From IMG/VR virus record IMGVR_UViG_3300049810_002189, positions 1-26,085 of that record: a stretch of 26,085 nt of DNA. The stretch is one strand, 5' to 3'. The number at the start of each line of letters is the position of its first letter. Positions within the stretch are counted from its first letter, which is position 1. The notes under the pieces were generated by a model, which saw only the letters and a list, made by a program, of their open reading frames with translations, was not told the origin of the DNA and ran no database searches. Below, in pieces: positions 1-8,032 of this stretch. This DNA comes from a virus. A program made the translations under genes and the position numbers.

Positions 1-1
1 T

Positions 2-1954
2 GTCACTAAAGTAGATCTAGATAAAGGCACAATAGATGTAGTAGACAGAGACGGAAAAAGATCACCTAATGTTAAAGCAGGCGTATTTTCACCAGGAATA
101 AAAGTTGGTGATAAAAAGTCTCCTACTATAGGTAATTTTCCAAGTGACAATAGAGATCCTCGTTTGTTCGATGGCAAATCACCACATAAAAAAGGTAGTG
201 CAAAATATAAAAAACACATGGCGGCAATGCATGCCGAGTCAGAAGAAGAAGGCAGATGGGCAATATACATTGACGGTAAAGATTCTCAAGTACGTTTTAA
301 AGATTATGTAGATGCAGGTGAAATGGAAGACAAGATGAAAAAGAAACATCCTGAAAAAGACATAGTATGCAAGAAAGTCGGAATGAGTGAAGAAATTGCT
401 GATCCTAGAAAATCAGATGCTGATCAAATAATCCAACAAATTATTGATGGTTATGGCATAGACAATCTAGAAGATGTATTTAGACAATATTATCCGCAAT
501 TATCAGACGAACAAGTAGAAAGATTTATTAGTAAATACAAAAAACCAGAATTAAAATTAGTCAAAACTGAAGATGTAGATTTAAATGATGACATGATTGG
601 TGAGCCCGATGATTTCTACGATGCTGAAGAAAGAACAGAAGCACATAAAGATTTACAAAACGCACTACAAGGCAACTACATGGACGACTATATTATAGAT
701 GGTTATTGTCCAGCATGTGGCGGTTCAGGTTACATGGACGGTGAAGAAACATTTACCAATGACGATGGTGAAGAGGAAGAAAGTTCAGAGTGCGATGGCT
801 TTGGCAACTACGGTTGTGACGAAGGCGAAATGACTTACGGCAGTGATGGACCAAGTTGGGTAGAAATTATTAAACATGACGAAAGTAATGCACAAAGACA
901 AAAATCAAAAGACGAATATCCAGGTGATGAAAAAGTTATAAGTCAAATTGCTAATATGGTTAGAGGCATGGATGATCCAAGAATGGCTATGCAACAAATG
1001 GCTATAGATTATCCGCATATGGGCAGAGCACAAAGAGCCAGTTTGGTTGCCAAAGGCATGAAAGCCGCAGGTTTAACTAATGAAGGACAACGTTGCTGGA
1101 AAGGTTATGAAAAGAAAGGCACAAAGAAGATGTTTGGTAAAACAGTCAATAATTGTGTTAAGAAAGAAGGTGCAGAAATGAACGAACAATTAAAGATTGA
1201 AAAAATCAAAAGTCCTAGTACAGGTGAAGAAATTAAATATACCGTGTTAAACGGTGAGCCGTTTGATGTAAATGGTGCTCCTTTAGAGTATGGCCCTTAT
1301 TGGGATATTATGACAGCAGACGGACATAGTGATATTGAAATTAATTCAAACATGTGGCCAGCCTACGAAAAACGTTATGCCGGTGTTAAAGGTTATAATC
1401 CAGTACACCCAATGAAAAAAGAAGGAAGAATAGAAGATACATTTGGCACTAAAACTATAGACAAGCACGATAAGCCTGAAAAGAAGAAAGCCAAAAAAGA
1501 AGAAAGCATTCAAGTAGGCGACGAACTAATGATAGAAACAGCAGAAGGCGAAGGTATTGTAGTACCTGTACTGCATGTTGTAGGCGAAAACATTTTAGTT
1601 GGTTGGGACCAACTAGCAGAAGATATTTTCACAGAGCAAGATACTCAATTAGCAGAACTTAGAAAATTAGCAGGACTTGAAGAAGCAGAATATCAAGGAC
1701 GCAAAGTCAAGTTGGGCAAACCAACTAGAGGCGATGTTAAGAAGTTTAAAGTTTATGTAAAAGATCCTAAAACAGGAAATGTTAAAAAAGTAAACTTTGG
1801 ACACGGTGGCAGTAGTGCTAAAAAAGCCGGACAAAAGACTATGAAAATTAAAAAGTCTAATCCAGCAAGACGTAAGAGTTTTAGAGCAAGACATAATTGT
1901 GATAATCCAGGACCACGTACTAAAGCAAGGTATTGGAGTTGCCGTAAGTGGTAG
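2..1954 (+). CDS. Modular virion-type protein, 5' end outside window
   Basis: The reading frame is open from base 2, so the gene starts upstream; 650 codons are visible, and the TTG near 164 is not a real start. The protein is acidic and built from short modules. Two Cys pairs resembling a DnaJ-type zinc ribbon lie at visible residues about 236-272 (CPACGGSG, then a second pair). A module with CWKGYEKKG and a second Cys lies at about 365-385. The motif LRKLAGLEEA lies at about 553-562, followed by a strongly basic Lys/Arg/Cys C-terminus (about 564-650) ending in RYWSCRKW. I recognise this modular style and the basic tail from marine T4-like phage structural proteins. The LEE|A site fits the T4 prohead protease rule (L/I-x-E). 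A capsid-packaged, processed protein is inference. The next gene starts directly after its stop. Confidence 0.75.
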   Translation, partial: VTKVDLDKGTIDVVDRDGKRSPNVKAGVFSPGIKVGDKKSPTIGNFPSDNRDPRLFDGKSPHKKGSAKYKKHMAAMHAESEEEGRWAIYIDGKDSQVRFKDYVDAGEMEDKMKKKHPEKDIVCKKVGMSEEIADPRKSDADQIIQQIIDGYGIDNLEDVFRQYYPQLSDEQVERFISKYKKPELKLVKTEDVDLNDDMIGEPDDFYDAEERTEAHKDLQNALQGNYMDDYIIDGYCPACGGSGYMDGEETFTNDDGEEEESSECDGFGNYGCDEGEMTYGSDGPSWVEIIKHDESNAQRQKSKDEYPGDEKVISQIANMVRGMDDPRMAMQQMAIDYPHMGRAQRASLVAKGMKAAGLTNEGQRCWKGYEKKGTKKMFGKTVNNCVKKEGAEMNEQLKIEKIKSPSTGEEIKYTVLNGEPFDVNGAPLEYGPYWDIMTADGHSDIEINSNMWPAYEKRYAGVKGYNPVHPMKKEGRIEDTFGTKTIDKHDKPEKKKAKKEESIQVGDELMIETAEGEGIVVPVLHVVGENILVGWDQLAEDIFTEQDTQLAELRKLAGLEEAEYQGRKVKLGKPTRGDVKKFKVYVKDPKTGNVKKVNFGHGGSSAKKAGQKTMKIKKSNPARRKSFRARHNCDNPGPRTKARYWSCRKW

Positions 1955-2587
1955 ATGTTCGAGAATACACTACACACATTTAATTCACAAGGTACCTGGG
2001 GTACAGCAATAGAGCAAATGCATTGTCCTAATGCAGAAGCATTACACTTATTTGATCAAAGCGGATATGACTTATGTCCACTTGAGCAGGAGTATGCAAA
2101 AGTAAATATGGGCGAAGCAGACTTTGTACGTTATAGAAGATCAATTGCCAAACCATGGTTTGAATCACATACAACTAGTGGTGCTCATATAAATCATTCA
2201 TATTTGTTTGAACGCAAAGGTTATCACGGATATGCCTTAGAACAGTTAGGGCATTGGGCAGAAGGCAATCATCTTATACACAAAATGACTCAACTTAAAC
2301 CTAAGTGGGGTATTGATATCAGTTTAGATTATGTTGATAATAGTAGATATAATACTATGGAATTATTTCATTACGAATGGGATAGCGACAGTATAGATGA
2401 AGTAAAACAAAAGAAATCTGTTATTGAAGAACTACTAACTAATACTGATTGGGACAACTTTGCTAAACAAAAAATTGCTAAAAAATCCGAATGGGCACAC
2501 TTAGATTTTGTTGGACAAAGCGAATGGACTACTAAATACTTAGGCTTACCAAAAGAGAGATTTAAGTTAGTACCATGGAATATATAA
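1955..2587 (+). CDS. Conserved-looking phage protein of unknown function
   Basis: A 210-residue protein whose ATG directly follows the TAG of the upstream gene, which implies translational coupling. I recognise no catalytic family. It is rich in Trp, His and Tyr, with short charged stretches around HYEWDSDSIDEV in the second half, and has no membrane segment or signal peptide. It resembles in style a hypothetical protein seen in marine T4-like phages, but I cannot name it. The following gene starts 13 bases before its stop, so the three plus-strand genes probably form one transcript. Confidence 0.7.
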   Translation: MFENTLHTFNSQGTWGTAIEQMHCPNAEALHLFDQSGYDLCPLEQEYAKVNMGEADFVRYRRSIAKPWFESHTTSGAHINHSYLFERKGYHGYALEQLGHWAEGNHLIHKMTQLKPKWGIDISLDYVDNSRYNTMELFHYEWDSDSIDEVKQKKSVIEELLTNTDWDNFAKQKIAKKSEWAHLDFVGQSEWTTKYLGLPKERFKLVPWNI

Positions 2588-3117
2588 ACAAATTATCACT
2601 TCAGATAGATAAAAAGCAACTACTACAAGATGTTGAGTATATACTTGGCCTAACGCCACTATGGCCTAACCAACAAATCAGTTTAACTAGTATTACAGGC
2701 AACGATGATTGGGACTGTAGCATTGGTAAAATAGCAGATTTACAGCATAAGGAAAGCGACTTTACTGTAGTTAATAACAGCATAAAAGACCGTTATATAG
2801 GCGAATTAATACAAAGTTTAGCACCTAATTACTGTAGATGGCGTATAATGAATAAAGCAAGACGTACTTGTTATAGTGTTCATCATGACGGTACAGAACA
2901 CGTCTTACGCCTACACATACCTGTTATAACAAACAATCAAAACTTTTTAATGTTCTATACGGACAAGCCAGTAGCAAGTGACACAGGCACTGATATTTCA
3001 ATAAAACATTATAATTTGGAACCTGGTAATGCGTACTTGATGCGTACGAATTATTTACATTCTGCAGTAAATTTCAGCAATGAGGATAGAATACATCTCG
3101 TAGCAACTCAATGTTAA
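2575..3117 (+). CDS. Aspartyl/asparaginyl beta-hydroxylase-like (2OG-Fe(II)) protein
   Basis: A 180-residue protein. The C-terminal half carries a double-stranded beta-helix pattern of the Asp/Asn beta-hydroxylase family: HHDG gives an H-x-D pair (H103, D105). The partner histidine is H162 in NYLHSAVN, and R172 in EDRIHLVA could bind 2-oxoglutarate. These positions match the Fe(II) triad and arginine of the family. The substrate is unknown; in phages it could hydroxylate a virion or host protein. It overlaps the preceding gene by 13 bases and ends tail-to-tail with the glutaredoxin gene, sharing TTAA at 3114-3117. Family call is fairly sure, function is not. Confidence 0.7.
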   Translation: MEYINKLSLQIDKKQLLQDVEYILGLTPLWPNQQISLTSITGNDDWDCSIGKIADLQHKESDFTVVNNSIKDRYIGELIQSLAPNYCRWRIMNKARRTCYSVHHDGTEHVLRLHIPVITNNQNFLMFYTDKPVASDTGTDISIKHYNLEPGNAYLMRTNYLHSAVNFSNEDRIHLVATQC

Positions 3118-3335
3118 CCTACTAATTTTTTGTATTCTTGATACCCACCAATTTTATCACCATCTACAATGATTTGTGGGAAAGTTCTAGCACCTGGAAA
3201 AGTTTCCATTAATGCTTCTCTGTCAAAGTCTACATCTAACATTTTAACTGTCAACTCATGACCTTTTTGTTCTGCTAAGTTTTTTGCCATATCGCAGTAT
3301 GGACATTGTGGTTTGCTATATATTTCAACTTTCAT
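3114..3335 (-). CDS. Glutaredoxin
   Basis: A 73-residue thioredoxin-fold protein with active site CPYC (residues 11-14), the cis-proline loop TFPQI (51-55) and the glutathione-site GGYQE (63-67). Its length is typical of small glutaredoxins. It would use glutathione to reduce disulfides; in T4-like phages such proteins serve as electron donors for ribonucleotide reductase, and class Ia nrdA/nrdB are present at 19384-22760. It is not adjacent to them, so the pairing is inference. The start follows a late promoter box by exactly five bases with no Shine-Dalgarno sequence. Confidence 0.95.
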   Translation of the reverse strand: MKVEIYSKPQCPYCDMAKNLAEQKGHELTVKMLDVDFDREALMETFPGARTFPQIIVDGDKIGGYQEYKKLVG

Positions 3336-3340
3336 GCTTT

Positions 3341-3347
3341 TATTTAT
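3341..3347 (-). promoter_or_regulatory. T4-type late promoter box, predicted leaderless
   Basis: On the minus strand ATAAATA is followed by AAAGC and then the ATG of the glutaredoxin gene. The box overlaps the TAA stop of the upstream methyltransferase gene. The five-base spacer would place +1 on the A of the ATG if T4 late promoter geometry holds. Confidence 0.7.
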
Positions 3348-3997
3348 GCCTTACAAATATACATCCATTGGCCTCTTGGATGGCCTACTGGACCGTTAAA
3401 TAATGGCGTTAATCCACAACTTGCAACAATTTTATTCATATGTTGTTCGCTGTAGAATAAATCCTCTTTTGAATGTGTGGTTTGATTGTTTGCTAGTTCT
3501 TCATCTAACCCTTCTAACTGGAAGTAAGTAAAGTAAATTCTGCCATTGGGTGCTAATGTTTCTTTAACGTTTCTTAAGCATTGTTTTATATCTGCTATAC
3601 CAAGATGTGACATTAGACTTTGACACCATGCAAAATTAACTGGTTTATCTACAAATGTGCAATTAAAAATATTGTTTACTGAAAATTTAGGGTTTCTTTC
3701 AAAAACAATTTCTGGTGTTAGTACTTCGTTTAATCCATACTCAATAAGTTCAGGCATCCGATCTAAACCAAAATAATTATCCGAATCCAAATATGGAATA
3801 ATATGTTGGCCTGTTCTTAGTGCTCCACAGCCAACATCAAAAAATACATGATCAGGTTTAAGTCCGTGGTACTTTAAATAATTAAAATGCTCTTTACCCA
3901 TTAAATAAAAATCAATTTTATTTTGTGAACCTACAAACTTTATTGCACCATCTCTGGATATTTTATCTAAGTATTGTTCTTGTTTTGTAGCCGCCAT
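3344..3997 (-). CDS. Class I SAM-dependent methyltransferase
   Basis: A 217-residue protein with the SAM-binding motif I at residues 51-64 (VFFDVGCGALRTGQ) and the acidic end of strand 2 at FGLDR (about 76-80). A later strand carries FVDKPVNFAWCQSLMSHL, followed by PNGRIYFTYF, as in Rossmann-fold methyltransferases. The substrate is unknown; the family includes small-molecule, lipid, sugar and protein methylases, and the GCGALR form resembles a methyltransferase-12/31-like type. Its ATG is five bases from an ATAAATA late box with no ribosome binding site. A separate box immediately upstream of the glutaredoxin gene overlaps its stop codon. Confidence 0.85.
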   Translation of the reverse strand: MAATKQEQYLDKISRDGAIKFVGSQNKIDFYLMGKEHFNYLKYHGLKPDHVFFDVGCGALRTGQHIIPYLDSDNYFGLDRMPELIEYGLNEVLTPEIVFERNPKFSVNNIFNCTFVDKPVNFAWCQSLMSHLGIADIKQCLRNVKETLAPNGRIYFTYFQLEGLDEELANNQTTHSKEDLFYSEQHMNKIVASCGLTPLFNGPVGHPRGQWMYICKA

Positions 3998-4002
3998 AGT
4001 AA

Positions 4003-4009
4003 TATTTAT
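4003..4009 (-). promoter_or_regulatory. T4-type late promoter box, predicted leaderless
   Basis: ATAAATA on the minus strand is followed by TTACT and the ATG at 3997. A second ATAAATA at 4025-4031 lies just upstream in the same short intergenic stretch (3998-4038), so this gene may have two late start points. Confidence 0.7.
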
Positions 4010-4038
4010 CCTTAATACTATGGGTATTTATGGGGGAT

Positions 4039-4446
4039 TTAACTTACGCCGCTTGGGTCTTGATCTCTGTCGTCGTAGTAGTCTGGATCAACTACATCTA
4101 CTTTGCCTTGCGTTCCGTCTTTAGTCATATCATCACCGGGCGGTACTGACATTGTGTTTTCTAAATAGTGAGCACAATCACTTAGGTAAGTGCCTGCTTT
4201 TGTAATTTTTGCTTGCCACCAGTTTGGAAAATCTGAATCTGGTAATTCTTTTAGAGTCTTTGCAATCTCTACACTATATTTTCCCATTTGGTATAATTGG
4301 CGTCTAATCATGTCTCTTTCGTTATCAACATGTCCAATAGCAACTTTGGCATTGTCGCTGTCGCCAGCATCTTTTTCAAATAGTTGGCCGTATATGCCTG
4401 CTAATTCTTGTAATCTTTTTAAATCTTCTTTGCTAACTTTACTCAT
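4039..4446 (-). CDS. Small modular marine-phage virion-type protein
   Basis: A 135-residue acidic protein. It opens with a helical LKRLQELAGIYGQLFEKD stretch that carries the same core as motifs in the genes at 2-1954 and 4448-6424. A helical domain follows, with GHVDNERDMIRRQLYQMGKY and, further on, DFPNWWQAKITKA and HYLENTM; this is a module I recognise as recurrent in marine T4-like phage proteins. The C-terminus is an acidic, probably disordered tail. QLFE|K fits the T4 prohead protease rule. The ATG lies one base after the stop of the upstream nucleotidyltransferase-fusion gene, so the two are co-translated. Function unknown; internal head protein is inference. Confidence 0.7.
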   Translation of the reverse strand: MSKVSKEDLKRLQELAGIYGQLFEKDAGDSDNAKVAIGHVDNERDMIRRQLYQMGKYSVEIAKTLKELPDSDFPNWWQAKITKAGTYLSDCAHYLENTMSVPPGDDMTKDGTQGKVDVVDPDYYDDRDQDPSGVS

Positions 4447-4447
4447 A

Positions 4448-6424
4448 TTACTTTGCTCTGTTTACTTGTTTCATATGTCTTAAGAAACGTTCTGTTTCGC
4501 CTTCATCTGATTTGTTATGAGATCTAGAATCTTTTTTAGGGGGAGTTGCTTTTGCCATTTTTTTATCTAAATCTGCTTGGGTAGACTTATTATAAGGTAC
4601 AAAGTCTGCTTCGCCTAATCCTGCTAATTCACGCATTTTTTGTAAGTCTTCTTCCATGTCATGATCCATTCCACCATGGTCTTTCCAATCTGCATTGTCT
4701 ACAGTATCTTCGGCATGTCTTTGAATAATTTCATCTCTGTCGTCATCCATGTGTAAGTTTAGGTCTCTGCCAATCTCACTCATTTCATCATCTAGTTCTT
4801 TCATTGATAAACCACATGCTTTTGCGTATGCTTCTTCACCGCCAGTTTGTAATGCAGTCATTAGTTCTTCGTATGCTTCTTCCTCACGACTTTGTTCTGC
4901 ACTAACATCGAAACTTTCTTCTTTCTTCTTTTTATCTTGGACTGCTTTCTTCATTGGCTCTTCTTTGTCGCCATCGCCGTCTATATCTATGTAGTCTGGT
5001 TTTGCACCTTTGCTTTCTAATGGTGCACCTTCTGGTTCTCTATTTTGTTGTTCTACATATTCTTTGGCACCTTCTATGCCTTTGTCAACTACTAATGTGA
5101 TGTAGTCTTGCACAACTTCGTTAGCATATTTGTCGTCCCAATCTTCTGCACCATCTTTAATTAATGCTTCTAAATCTTTTAAACATTGTTCTTGATCTTG
5201 GCATGTCATAATAACATCTTCTGCATCTGTCATTGCTATATCAAATGCATTACCGCCTTCTGATACTGGTTTTACACCATATTCGTATCTAATATCATTT
5301 AAGTCTAAATCTTCTAATGCGTATTCCTCACCGTCTACATCAAACTTTTCGCCTTTCTTTTTACCTTGTGCTTTTAAATCTCTTACTTTTTTAGCAAATG
5401 CATTACCTTCTTCAACATCACTTTCTTCTACTAATCCTTTTGAATTAGCAAATTCAATCATATTTCTAAGACCTTCTTCTTTTTGAATTGCATCTAAAAA
5501 CTTTTCTCTAGGTGATTTATCTTCTGCTCCTCTATTTGAGCCTAACATGTTTACCATTTTTCTAAGTGCTTTTGCTTCACCTACACTTACTTCCATTTCT
5601 GAACCGTCATCTGTTTTTACAGTTGCTTTAGGATTTTTGATGTCGTCGCCGTCTTTGGCCATTTCGTCGCTGTCAATGATTTTACCTAATTGATCAAACA
5701 TTGCCAATTCTTTGTAGCCTGGATTTACAGCATAGTCATCATCTTCTGCGTCTACTTCCTGTAATCCTGCCATTTTACGCATGTAATTTAAGTCTAATAT
5801 TTCCTGTTCAGTTATCATAAGTTTCTCTCGTATAAGTTTAAATAAGTCTTCGTTGTATTTATCATATAAGTCCACAAAAACCTGTTTTGCTAGTTCCTCA
5901 TCTCCTTTCATTAGTTCTCTAATTTGACTAGCACTATCTAAATCGTGTCCTGCTATTTTAAATGGAAAGATAGGAGCAGTCATTATATAACCATGCTCAG
6001 CCATGCTTTTCATGTTATCTTCGTGTGTAAATTTCTGTAAATATGCAGGATTACCGTCTTTTTTCATGGACATTCCCATATTAGGAAAGTTGAACCTTGG
6101 GTCATCTACCATATCTTTTTCGCTAACAACCATAATTAATCCTGTGTCGCTAGCCGTAAATTTTTTACCAAAATGATCTATATACTCTTGTCCATTGTAT
6201 GTGTTCCTAACTTGTAAAACATCGCTTTTGTCAATGCCTAACAGTTCCATAAAATTTAATTTATCTTGGAAATTAAATGGTGATTTGCCTGGTTGAACTT
6301 TATCTGTAGTAGCAATATACACATTGGCCCAATCTTTTTTAAGATGTTCAAATACAGACTTGTGTCCTTTATGAAAAGGCTGGAATCTACCTGGGTATAC
6401 TACTATGATATTTGAACGGTCCAT
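4448..6424 (-). CDS. Nucleotidyltransferase (NMNAT/cytidylyltransferase-like) fused to long acidic tail
   Basis: A 658-residue protein. Residues 1-200 form a HIGH-type nucleotidyltransferase domain: GRFQPFHKGH (12-21), IATTDK (37-42) and the SASQIREL signature (164-171) that binds the nucleotide phosphates. Such domains transfer an AMP or CMP group, as in NAD synthesis. Residues 200-658 are very acidic and low in complexity. They hold MRKMAGLQEV (215-224), a calcium-loop-like DIDGDGD (480-486) and MRELAGLGEA (597-606). Ordinary NMNATs lack such a tail, so the protein is probably multi-functional or packaged. Its ATG is five bases from an ATAAATA late box, indicating late expression. The substrate (NMN or other) cannot be decided from the sequence. 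Confidence 0.85.
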   Translation of the reverse strand: MDRSNIIVVYPGRFQPFHKGHKSVFEHLKKDWANVYIATTDKVQPGKSPFNFQDKLNFMELLGIDKSDVLQVRNTYNGQEYIDHFGKKFTASDTGLIMVVSEKDMVDDPRFNFPNMGMSMKKDGNPAYLQKFTHEDNMKSMAEHGYIMTAPIFPFKIAGHDLDSASQIRELMKGDEELAKQVFVDLYDKYNEDLFKLIREKLMITEQEILDLNYMRKMAGLQEVDAEDDDYAVNPGYKELAMFDQLGKIIDSDEMAKDGDDIKNPKATVKTDDGSEMEVSVGEAKALRKMVNMLGSNRGAEDKSPREKFLDAIQKEEGLRNMIEFANSKGLVEESDVEEGNAFAKKVRDLKAQGKKKGEKFDVDGEEYALEDLDLNDIRYEYGVKPVSEGGNAFDIAMTDAEDVIMTCQDQEQCLKDLEALIKDGAEDWDDKYANEVVQDYITLVVDKGIEGAKEYVEQQNREPEGAPLESKGAKPDYIDIDGDGDKEEPMKKAVQDKKKKEESFDVSAEQSREEEAYEELMTALQTGGEEAYAKACGLSMKELDDEMSEIGRDLNLHMDDDRDEIIQRHAEDTVDNADWKDHGGMDHDMEEDLQKMRELAGLGEADFVPYNKSTQADLDKKMAKATPPKKDSRSHNKSDEGETERFLRHMKQVNRAK

Positions 6425-6429
6425 AGTAG

Positions 6430-6436
6430 TATTTAT
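6430..6436 (-). promoter_or_regulatory. T4-type late promoter box, predicted leaderless
   Basis: ATAAATA on the minus strand is followed by CTACT and the ATG at 6424. No Shine-Dalgarno sequence fits in this spacing. It lies in the 21-base gap after the ferredoxin gene. Confidence 0.75.
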
Positions 6437-6445
6437 CTCTTTTTT

Positions 6446-6775
6446 CTAATCTATCAGGACTACCTTGATTGCTTCAGCAGTAGTATATGGTGATTTATGT
6501 GCCATTGGCTCTTGTTGATCTACAATATTTGCATCTCTATATTTTTCTGCGCCTTTTTCATTGATTTCGATAAATGGTATTTCTTCTTGTGGCAATTCGT
6601 CGTCACTCCAGATTGCCTCTACAGGGCACTCTGGTTCACATAAGGCACAGTCAATGCATTCATCAGGGTCAATGTAAAGCATGTCAGGGCCTTCATAAAA
6701 ACAATCTACTGGACATACTTTTACACAGGCTGTATCTTTACAACCAACACAGGGACTTCCGACTACAAATGTCAT
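6446..6775 (-). CDS. fdxA: 7Fe (3Fe-4S/4Fe-4S) ferredoxin, FdxA type
   Basis: A 109-residue protein closely following the Azotobacter ferredoxin I pattern. The cysteines are C9, C12, C17, C21 and C25, then C40, C43, C46 and C50, with the [10 protein letters not shown] and [15 protein letters not shown] stretches. Both the 3Fe-4S and 4Fe-4S cluster ligands appear complete. It is a cytoplasmic one-electron carrier. Cyanophages usually carry plant-type 2Fe-2S ferredoxin (petF), so this type points to a different redox partner and perhaps a heterotrophic host. It is last in the late operon and its ATG overlaps the preceding stop by four bases (ATGA). It could supply electrons to Fe-dependent or radical SAM enzymes in this window; that link is inference. 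Confidence 0.93.
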   Translation of the reverse strand: MTFVVGSPCVGCKDTACVKVCPVDCFYEGPDMLYIDPDECIDCALCEPECPVEAIWSDDELPQEEIPFIEINEKGAEKYRDANIVDQQEPMAHKSPYTTAEAIKVVLID

Positions 6776-7452
6776 ATTATAAATTCTTTTGGTTCTTGTA
6801 AATGCAATGCACTAGGTGTTACGCATCCTGTAATTGTTAGTGCATATCTAGGCCATAAACCTGCATTACCAGTAGCATGATATATACCTTCAGGCCAACA
6901 ATGTATGTCTCCCATTTTATATTGGTGTATAACATCATTGCCTACACTAACATAATGCCCCCATTGCCAGTCATTAAGTTGTACTAAGTAACGTATTACT
7001 TCTGTATCATCACTAACTTTAGCATGGTTACGTCTGTAGTTATTGTAACTATCTCTGTGCCACGGAATGAATTTTCCTGGAGGTTGTTCTAGAAACATTA
7101 TTTGGGGATTCCATAAACCACTTCTTTCTGCCATTAAATGCATTACATGGTGTAAATTATTTCTAGTCTGCCTACCGCCTGTATTATGTGTATTATATCC
7201 GGCTCTAGTTAAGTCATTATGGTATCCTTCCATAATTTCTTTTGCTTCTTCGTTATAAGGTTGGCCTTTTATACTTACTTCATCATAAGCATCTTCATCG
7301 CGTAAGGCGTTCTTAGACGCATTTACACCTTCTCTAAGCAACGATTCTGGGTTAGATACAAATGTACCTACAAACTGTACATCGGACTCTTTAGATGCAG
7401 GATCGTAATGCCAATCAAAATTTTCTTTATTCCATTCCCAATAACTATCCAT
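6772..7452 (-). CDS. 2OG-Fe(II) / Asp-Asn hydroxylase-like protein
   Basis: A 226-residue protein from the ATG at 7452. This start is chosen because AGGAG lies five bases upstream and it begins one base after the previous stop; a longer reading up to 7530 would lie almost wholly inside the neighbour. Fe(II) ligands are H132 and D134 in PWHRDSY and H192 in IYHATGN, with R202 ([10 protein letters not shown]) as the likely 2-oxoglutarate anchor. The HRD form is typical of Asp/Asn beta-hydroxylases. It follows a second oxygenase-like gene in the same operon, so the pair may act on the same or related substrates. Substrate unknown. Confidence 0.75.
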   Translation of the reverse strand: MDSYWEWNKENFDWHYDPASKESDVQFVGTFVSNPESLLREGVNASKNALRDEDAYDEVSIKGQPYNEEAKEIMEGYHNDLTRAGYNTHNTGGRQTRNNLHHVMHLMAERSGLWNPQIMFLEQPPGKFIPWHRDSYNNYRRNHAKVSDDTEVIRYLVQLNDWQWGHYVSVGNDVIHQYKMGDIHCWPEGIYHATGNAGLWPRYALTITGCVTPSALHLQEPKEFII

Positions 7453-7453
7453 G

Positions 7454-8032
7454 CTACTCCTGTGTACTAAAAAAGAATGTTTGGAACAATCTACCTGAAT
7501 ATTTATCTGTTCCAAAACCAGGTAATACACTTCTGTGGTATAAAGTGCCTTTATAACATACTAATCGATTATAAACATTTCCTACAAATGCTATCTGTTC
7601 CCATTGGTCTAAATTCTCATCTCCTAAGAAGTCTAAGTTGTTAAAATCTGATGCAGAATCTTTAACACCGTCCCATTCATAAATACCCGTTGGTTTATGT
7701 CTATATATTCCTGTACCTGATTCTGCAGGTGCATCCGGTGTTAAGTATAATACTGCCGCCCATGTAGTTTCGTCATGGTGTATCCATGTTTTAGATTCTT
7801 CTGTAGTAATTTGATAAGCGGTGTTGTATTCTTCTGGCCAGTATGTTATAGGTTTTTTAATTATACTATCTTCAAAAAATGTTTTTAAATAATTATGTTG
7901 TTGTAGTTCTTCTGGACCTGTTCTAAATCCAGGATAATTGCCTTCTGTTATAAATTCTCTACTCAGGGCAAATTCTCGTACTTCGTCTGGATTATTATAA
8001 AAGTTATCTATTATAAAAAAGTTTAAATCCAT
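7454..8032 (-). CDS. 2OG-Fe(II) oxygenase-like protein
   Basis: A 192-residue protein. The ATG at 8032 is preferred over a longer reading from 8071 because AAGGAA lies about six bases upstream and the extension sits inside the upstream gene. The N-terminus IIDNFYNNPDEVREFAL resembles a family of uncharacterised phage/bacterial oxygenase-like proteins (DUF6445-like, from memory). The Fe(II) triad is H85/D87 in WIHHDE and H166 in LYHRSV, with R181 before LFQTFFF as a likely 2-oxoglutarate ligand. It overlaps the GH6 gene by 10 bases and is followed by another oxygenase-like gene. The substrate is unknown. An ATAAATA at 7500-7506 inside its 3' end may be an extra promoter for the next gene. Confidence 0.7.
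   Translation of the reverse strand: MDLNFFIIDNFYNNPDEVREFALSREFITEGNYPGFRTGPEELQQHNYLKTFFEDSIIKKPITYWPEEYNTAYQITTEESKTWIHHDETTWAAVLYLTPDAPAESGTGIYRHKPTGIYEWDGVKDSASDFNNLDFLGDENLDQWEQIAFVGNVYNRLVCYKGTLYHRSVLPGFGTDKYSGRLFQTFFFSTQE

Noticed and set aside
164-166. TTG as start of the first gene
   Set aside because: The frame is open without stop back to base 2, and coding-like residues continue upstream, so the true start is outside the window.
7500-7506. ATAAATA inside the oxygenase-like gene as a definite promoter
   Set aside because: It lies within coding sequence, AT-rich DNA gives such matches by chance, and no five-base spacing to a start is seen; it might still serve the next gene.
7453-7530. 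Longer N-terminus of the oxygenase-like gene at 6772-7452
   Set aside because: The extension overlaps the neighbour's 3' end, and ATG 7452 has an AGGAG site five bases away.
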